From assembly GCA_003254885.1 (NCBI GenBank), contig QANT01008422.1, forward strand, positions 1-64,000: 64,000 nucleotides of DNA, given 5' to 3'. Shown in pieces: positions 57,621 to 64,000 of this stretch. The position numbers and the translations under genes were made by a program. Position 1 is the first letter of the stretch; every line of letters starts with the position of its first letter. Below the pieces are notes generated by a model that ran no database searches, was not told the DNA's origin, and was given only the letters and a program-made list of their open reading frames with translations. Origin of the DNA: Purshia tridentata (taxonomy: Eukaryota > Streptophyta > Magnoliopsida > Rosales > Rosaceae).

Positions 57621-60600
57621 GCTCGTCGTTGTTACATAAATGTGAATTACGAATTCACGTGACGTGTTCACTGAAAAAATTTGTGCCTTTGACACGTGAT
57701 AGATAAATACCCGTATAAACTGTTATCCACGGACTTGTTTAAATAGTTTTTTTTCTGCCACCGACTTGCTTAAATAGTTTGAAGTGTTCCTAGCCCCAAG
57801 GGCCAAGGCCCCCAACACAACTTGGTTTGAATTAAGAATCAAATCAAAGTTGGTGTTATGGATTTTTTTTAGAAATGAGATCAATGTGAAGTTCTAAGTT
57901 TAAGCACAACCCAGAAATACATGCTACTGTAATAAATAAGTAAATGATAATAAAAATGAATATGAGACGAATTGTAAATTATAAATTTAAGTTTAATGTG
58001 AAAATTTATGGACATCTATTTTTGTTAATAATGATTAGATATTGTAAAATTTACATAGCCTGATTAGAAATTGTAGAATTTACATAGCCAAAAAATAGTT
58101 GTAGAATTTACAATGTTTACCCAATGAAGAATAAGTCATGAAATGTTGCAGTAAAAGACGGAAAAAGATAAGTGATTGGCCACTTTGTTTGGCTCAAAAA
58201 GTCAAAACAAAGACGGGATTAAATATTGAAGACGAGATATAAACTTGTATCAAACTAAAAATGATAACAGTGAAGATGATGCTGACTGCAAAAAGTAATT
58301 TCCAGATATGTAGTTTACACGTCAAACAGCTAAGATGCAATTTGATCTTGCTTATCAATAGAGCTCGCTGCTCTTGATTGTTTAACCAAAGGAAGACTTG
58401 CTGTAGTTAAAAAAATTAATTAATTAATTGCTTGAATTACGTATGTTTAGTTTAGTAAACAATTTAACAATTAAAAAACCAGTATTTTTGACCACGATAA
58501 CATGATTGAATATTGGTGTAGAGTCCCAACTTGAAGGTCCACGTGCATACGTGATGTTTATTTGTATTAGTTTGATACATGAACTTGACAAATGCAGCCT
58601 AATTTGATGACGGTTTCAGACAGCGTTGGATTAAAGAATGAGTCATTCACAAAGACTCCTAATTGAAAACGTATATCCACATCCCCTTATTATTAGCTTA
58701 TCTGGCTATTTCATCTTGTAGGTACAATATTAATATAGCTCACCATATTATATTATATAATCATGTTACGTTATACAAAATAATTTATTCTCGTAGAACT
58801 ACTAAATTTATCAAGAAACAAGAGCTAGAGTAAGGCACGGAGAGTAAGGCCCAAGTCATCCATTATATTACAATGTGAATTAATTACAATATGTGACAAT
58901 ATTATGGTTCATCACATAAGCCAGCCAGAGTGAGGCGAAGAAAGGCTATTATCTTCAAAGAGGCTCACTTCGGCCCTTCTTGGAATAGGTTGGCCAATTC
59001 TGTAACTGGGCAATCGAGGCCTATGGGCCTATTGGATGGGCTAGTAAAATTTGCAAAGGAACCCAATTTCACCCTTCTTGGATTGGGTTGGCCCAATTCA
59101 GCAACTGGACTATGATGTCTCATCTTCATCCAAAAGGAACAATACAAAATAAAAACCTCTCAATCTCATCACATAATAAAATGGGAAATCATTAAAATTG
59201 TTAATTGATTGCACGATATGTAGTACTCTCAAAATAAAAATTTCATGTTTAGAGTTTAGAATATAAATATGAGGCTACAAATAATCTTACATATATATAT
59301 ATATTGTATATTGTTTAAATCTTATGAATGAAACTATGTTCATATATTAATTATCTGATTATTATGATGTATTATTGCAAATGCAAGTATTGAGTTGAAT
59401 TGAAATAACAATGAAATGCAGCTAAATGCATGTGATGTGATATAGTAAGCATTATGAATGTAAGCCAACAGAAGAGTAACAAGAAGATAATGCAGGAATT
59501 TAGAAATAAATAAAAGATTATATATGTATAGGAGTAGAACAAAAAGCTTAAATAGACAGCAGCATGGAAAGGGTTTATTATTTCCACTTGAGATTTGCTA
59601 ATTCTTTTTGAAGGTTGCAATGAGAAGCAACTCATATATGGCCAGGTATATAATACTTGGGCTGAAGTTAATATGGTGTACATGCAGTGTAAAGATATGT
59701 CGTTGTCTGCATTAGCATGACAAATTGACAATGTCATATTGAGGTTTAATAATTGGCTGCCACCCATATGCTTGGAATCTCCTTCACAGGACTTGGATAG
59801 TAAATTTCATATCTCTCTTTCACTCTATTTCTTTTGCTTTATATCTCTTTCACTCTATATTATAGTCTTCTTATATATGATAATTGAAGGTCCATTCCAT
59901 TCGACAACACTATCTTAATTCAATTATAATCTTTCACTATCTCCCTGTGGCATTTTTAGGAACCACTTTATTCATCAGTCTACTTCCTAACTTTTTGCAA
60001 GCTGGACTCTTTAACTTTTGTTTGGCTTCAATCAAAGCTAGTGACATTTAATTTCTTTTTTTTTTTTGACCAAATAGTGACATTTAATTTCTAATCCCAC
60101 AACTCTCAGTCTTTATGTTTGGTAAGATATAACTTATAATCCTAACCTTAATCTCTTATCTCGCCTACATGAACTAAAAAACTTCCACCTCTCATTTTGC
60201 TTGAAGAAAATTCAATTCATCTTTAATTATGACACATTTAATCATCGATATATCATAAAAGGTAGAAAAAAATTGCACAGAATGGCAAGTGAAATTTGAT
60301 CTTACAGTCATTTACAACATGATGTAAAAATGACAGTTTTGTTATAAATGATGGTTTTCATCTTCCAAAAATGGAAGTACCATATAGAAAATGACCCTTC
60401 CGGCCTTCCCCAGTCACCCAAGAAAATTATTCTCACTTTAGTTCCAAATTAAGCATATTATAACGAATGCCTACGACATTCTCTTACATTTATTTCCCTC
60501 CCTACATGCCAATAACGTGATAGGTTATTAGAGGAAGTGACATTTATACCCCCAATTATATAACAAATTTTCCATTTTGTATTATACTGATGGAGCTGTG
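57621..60600. other. About 3 kb intergenic, no gene seen
   Basis: AT-rich spacer with small local duplications (for example AGAAATTGTAGAATTTACATAGCC near 58050-58090). A spaced repeat lies at 58974-59110. The 131-residue minus frame at 59372-59767 is Phe/Leu/Ile-rich AT-biased sequence without features. Confidence 0.55.
58974..59110 (+). repeat. Short direct repeat, period 98 bp
   Basis: CCCTTCTTGGAATAGGTTGG, continuing CCAATTCTGTAACTGG, at 58974-59010 recurs as CCCTTCTTGGATTGGGTTGG, CCCAATTCAGCAACTGG, at 59072-59109. A plus frame across it shows a repeated LGxxWPNSxTG-like peptide only because of the duplication. Confidence 0.75.
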
Positions 60601-60695
60601 CGTATACAATTCTGTCCTTCCAGTGTGTCACTTTTCAACCAGTGGAAACTGAAAGCTATCCCACTCACAGAGCACAAATTTACACTCAAATGATT

Positions 60696-61258
60696 CACGT
60701 AACGACGAAGGAAGAATTGCCAAAACAGAAAACGACGAAAGAATAAATAGGAGGATAACAAAAATATCTTGGCGGCTTCAAATGACAAATTTACCCTTGA
60801 TGAAGCAAGTTGATCTACTTTGTGACAAAAACGACTCAGTGGATCCGTGAAAATCTTACGTGGGGAGCTGAACCAAGAGTATCCACCCCGTGACGTAATG
60901 GTCACGACCTCACGGCACAGACTAACCGTTGAATCCAGCCATGGGCCCAAGGGCTCCACCCATGAGCCTACCAGGTCCTTCAATTTGCAATTGCCTTACG
61001 TGTTTGGCCCCACCTCAAGTCCTTCGAGTGGCAAAGTCGTCAATTTAATTGGACTCGAGGGCTTTTGGGGATCAACCCATTGCCGCGAAAAATTCATCTC
61101 ACTCGCGCCAGGAAATGGAATGCCAGTTGTTTCGGTTGGGGTAAAGGATCCTGCTATGAGAGTTAATCTTAGTCGTTAAATCCATCATACTTTGAATCCG
61201 ACGGTATCTACCATTTTAGTGGGTCCCAGCTCTTATGACTCTTGTGGACTGGCACGTT
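60696..61258. promoter_or_regulatory. GC-richer island with five ACGT-core elements
   Basis: ACGT cores occur at CACGTA 60696-60701, TACGTGGG 60857-60864, TGACGT 60891-60896, TACGTG 60997-61002 and CACGTT 61253-61258, in sequence clearly richer in G+C than its surroundings. Such cores bind bZIP/bHLH factors. Open frames on both strands (60847-61179 plus; 60582-60983 minus) show no known family. It could be a distal regulatory island of the TPR gene 1.2 kb downstream, a non-coding transcript, or a relic promoter. Confidence 0.35.
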
Positions 61259-62408
61259 ATCGGATAATCGGGTACTACCTTCCGTCCCTCGTAGATACGG
61301 ACAAGCCCAACTTCGATTTGGTAGGACGTGTTTGACAATAATGTACTTCTAGTTAAACACATTTTTTGGTGAAATTTGGTCCTACCCACCAAAATAGGTA
61401 CTTATAAAAGAGGATTGCATTCTTAATTAAAAAAATAATTCGTTCATAGTTGCCATTTTTTCATCGCAATGTGAATGTGGTTAGCCAACCCAAATTTTTA
61501 AGCACATTATGTCGTGTAGAAGAGTAATAATGTTTAAAAACACCAAACTATATCTCAAAATTCATAACTCTAATAAAAATGATATTTTCATTTATTATTT
61601 ATTTATTTATACTAAGTCAAATGTTGATAAATCACTTTTCGCATTTAATGAATAAATTTGAGATCTTATTTTTATGCTTTGTTTAAATGACAATATAACT
61701 TGTGGTTGTGACTTGTGATGAACAAAATAAAAACAAGGTAAATGGTTTTCTTTTACCTCCATCACAGATTCACAATGCAATTATGAAAGTTTTCCAATTT
61801 TTTTTTTCTTACCAAAAGGGTTTCCTAATTTTTGTACTCGCTAGTTTTAGCAATTTGTTTCCATAATTAAGCTTGATAAAATGTGGCAAAGTGAGGTGCA
61901 AACAAAATTGGACTTTCCCTTTTCCTTATTTACAAGCTTCTTTCATTAGAGGAGAGGGAAGGAGCAAACCACACGTGCGTAGGTTGTGTTGAACTGTTCT
62001 CACGCCGAGTCCGACCAAACAAACAAAAGCCTAAAAAGCAGAAGCCCTTTTGGGCTTTTGTTATTTTTTTTGGCCAAGGGGCTTTTGTTATTAAGCACAC
62101 ACAATAACACAACAGCGCCAAGTGCCAAACACGTCCCTAGAGAGATACTCGACTGTCAACTTAAGGGATTAAGGGCACGTAAAATAAACGGCTGAGATCT
62201 GATCTGTACACCCTCTCCTCCCTCTATATATTATATTCCTCGTTACTTCCTTCTTCTCCCATTCTCAGCGGCAAGAGCTGAAACTCAAATCCTTCTTGAT
62301 AACCTCTCTCTCTCTCTCCCGATTTCAATCAAACTTTCGCAGTTTAAGTTTTTATAATATATTAGGGTTTTAGAGGAGTCTGAGATCAGGGGTTTCTCAG
62401 GCCAAGAA
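61259..62408 (+). other. Intergenic and leader of the TPR gene
   Basis: AT-rich to about 61,950, then more mixed. A small perfect hairpin AAGCCC-TTTT-GGGCTT lies at 62042-62057. A TATA-like CTCTATATATTATATT lies at about 62221-62236, some 180 bp before the start codon, followed by CT-rich leader. Confidence 0.5.
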
Positions 62409-63914
62409 ATGCTTCTAGTAAGAAGCTCGTCATCGCCCATTCTAAACTCATGGCTACCACCCCACTCCCCATCCAAAGACTCGTCCCCGGAAATCGAAAT
62501 GGTGCCCCAGAACGCCAAAACCCGCTCCATTTCTCTATCGGCCTCGTGGTCTCCTCTTTCGTTGTCGCCGATCGAAGACCCGACGAGGAAGTTGACGCGG
62601 GCGGTCTCCGAGTCGGACCTTAGGGATCTCGTGGTGCCCAAAAGAAAGCCCTTTTCCAAGACCTTGAATGGGTTCGAGGAGAGAGAAGAGGAGGAGGAGG
62701 AGGAGGAGGAGGAGGAGGAGGGGGAGCGAGAAGTGGGTTTTGGGTCTGGGTTTAGAGCAACGGCGTCGTTGGAATTGGTAGAGTTGGAGGGGTGTGAGGT
62801 AGGGGCGAGGCAGAGTAATGGGTTGTTGAGCGTTTTGGTTGGGGGTGAGGCTGGTGGAGGCGGTGGCAAGATCTGTGGTGGCAATGGTGGAGGGGGTGGT
62901 GGATCGGACGGTAGAGATGATGGGAGCTCTGAATTTCGGGATTCGAACCGTGGGAATGGTAGCACTGATACGTATTATCAGAAAATGCTCGATGCCAATC
63001 CGGGAGATCCGCTCATTCTTAGCAATTATGCCAGGTTTCTCAAGGAGGTATATAAATTCTAAAGCTTTTATTTTTATTTTTTTATGGAAAAAGGCTTCAA
63101 CTTCTATTGAAAATTTTTTGATCTTTATTGAATTTGTTTAGGTGAATTCCGTGTTTTGTATGTTGGGTTATGCGACTTATGTCTAGTTGGGTTGGTGGGT
63201 TGGTGGGTTGGTTTCCTCAGCTCCAAATTACTTCGATTGCCAATGGCTTTCTACAATATCTTCAATTGTATTTTGTCTCTGATTCTTGAAAAAAAATGTA
63301 GTTTCATTACGAAAACCAAACGTTTGGAAAAAGAAAAAAAAAACACATGCATTTTTTTTATGATTTTTTTGAGGCACTATTCAAAGCTATATGTTAATCA
63401 TTTTGATGATGCTAATTATGTATTACCTGAAAATACAGGTTCGTGGGGATATTGAAAAAGCGGAAGAGTATTGTGGGAGAGCAATTTTGGCGAACCCAGA
63501 TGATGGAATTGTTCTTTCAATGTATGCGGATTTGATATGGCAGATTCATAAGGATGCTCCTAGAGCTGAATCTTACTTTGATCAAGCTGTTAAAGCTTCC
63601 CCTGATGATTGGTAAGGACCCAAGATCATCTTCATATAATCATCTTCATGTATATGCTACTTGTATCTACTTAGCTTAGTAGACTAGTAGTAATTGAAGT
63701 AACAATGATATTTCTGGTCTGGTCCCTTATTTGGTTTTATGGTTTTGATGGGTGCAGTTATGTTATGGCATCATATGCTCAATTTCTTTGGGATTCTGAG
63801 GAAGAAGACAATGATGAGGAAGAGGTGAAAGAAGAGAGCAACAGAGCAGCATTAGCTTCCAATTTGTTCATTGGAACTCCTCCTTCGCACCCTCCTTTAG
63901 CTGCTGCTGCTTAG
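62409..63914 (+). CDS. TPR-like protein, plant family of unknown function
   Basis: Three exons (62409-63047, 63439-63611, 63758-63914) join to 969 nt, 322 residues. The N-terminal half is disordered: [20 protein letters not shown], a [17 protein letters not shown]-type Ser-rich segment, then [13 protein letters not shown], an acidic run of about 13 Glu (GAG repeat) and a Gly-rich stretch. The C-terminal half carries TPR-like helices: [81 protein letters not shown] and [15 protein letters not shown], ending in an acidic tail and [10 protein letters not shown]. Plants have several such proteins; none has a role I can name with confidence. TPRs usually hold protein partners. The ATG at 62409 gives the typical MLLxRSSSxPIL start. 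The 226-residue antisense frame is a shadow. Confidence 0.88.
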
Positions 63915-64000
63915 ATATGCCAATAGTCCTCATCTTTTGTTCATATCTATATATTTCTTAACCTTTCTATGTAGCAATCCTTTGGCAGCAGCCCCAGCAG
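63915..64000 (+). other. 3' region of the TPR gene at the window edge
   Basis: The last 86 bases follow the TAG stop and look like 3' untranslated sequence; the window ends before any further gene. Confidence 0.6.

Noticed and set aside
60582-61179. Opposing open frames of 133 and 110 residues in the GC-richer island
   Set aside because: Neither shows a domain, and longer open frames are expected by chance where AT content falls. Kept only as a possible regulatory island.
62285-62965. 226-residue minus-strand open frame, Pro/Ser-rich
   Set aside because: It is antisense to the first exon of the TPR gene and its composition mirrors the Gly/Glu-rich sense strand (GGG to PPP, GAG to SSS). It lacks any domain.

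Overview
The window is plant nuclear DNA from a eudicot. Evidence: AT-rich intergenic DNA, short GT-AG introns, and plant-only gene families (WIN1/SHINE ERF, SPX, EPFL, EBF, CIPK24/SOS2, class III peroxidase). The protein wording looks rosid, probably Rosaceae and perhaps Prunus; that is an impression from memory, not a computed placement. Two short N-runs (3982-3984 and 55041-55053) mark unresolved homopolymers.

Layout: a tRNA-Ser(GCU) at 0.4 kb; a decayed class III peroxidase (minus, 1.6-2.9 kb); an SPX1/2-type phosphate sensor (minus, 4.3-6.2 kb) with two P1BS boxes just upstream; about 8 kb without a recognisable gene, ending in an 86-bp tandem duplication whose first copy carries a Mutator-type MITE; a WIN1/SHN1 ERF gene (15.6-16.4 kb); a nine-exon TBC (Rab-GAP) gene (19.8-23.0 kb); a phospholipase D alpha gene (24.7-27.6 kb); a small unnamed membrane protein with a PP1-docking-like motif (30.1-30.7 kb); a bL36 ribosomal protein gene with Site II promoter boxes (35.6-36.3 kb); a DUF4050 gene with a GC-AG intron (37.6-39.7 kb); a gene-poor stretch ending in a degenerate satellite (44.7-45.4 kb); an EIN3-binding F-box gene (46.4-49.0 kb); an EPFL secreted-peptide gene (51.6-52.1 kb); a 14-exon SOS2/CIPK24 kinase gene (minus, 52.6-57.0 kb); and a TPR-like gene (62.4-63.9 kb).

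The genes are independent eukaryotic units, not an operon. Several belong to environmental signalling: phosphate status (SPX), ethylene (EBF), salt stress (SOS2), cuticle (WIN1), phospholipid signalling (PLD) and epidermal peptide signalling (EPFL). I built the spliced models from conserved protein motifs plus splice sites; exon lengths sum to whole codons in every intact model.

The observations most worth a second look are: a ~60-bp triplication of the 3' splice site and start of exon 11 in SOS2, which creates a second usable in-frame acceptor adding 20 residues between the NAF/FISL motif and the phosphatase-interaction region; the MITE whose empty site survives in the neighbouring tandem copy; and the small membrane protein with a KKRVHF PP1-docking-like motif. 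No complete novel multi-gene system was found.
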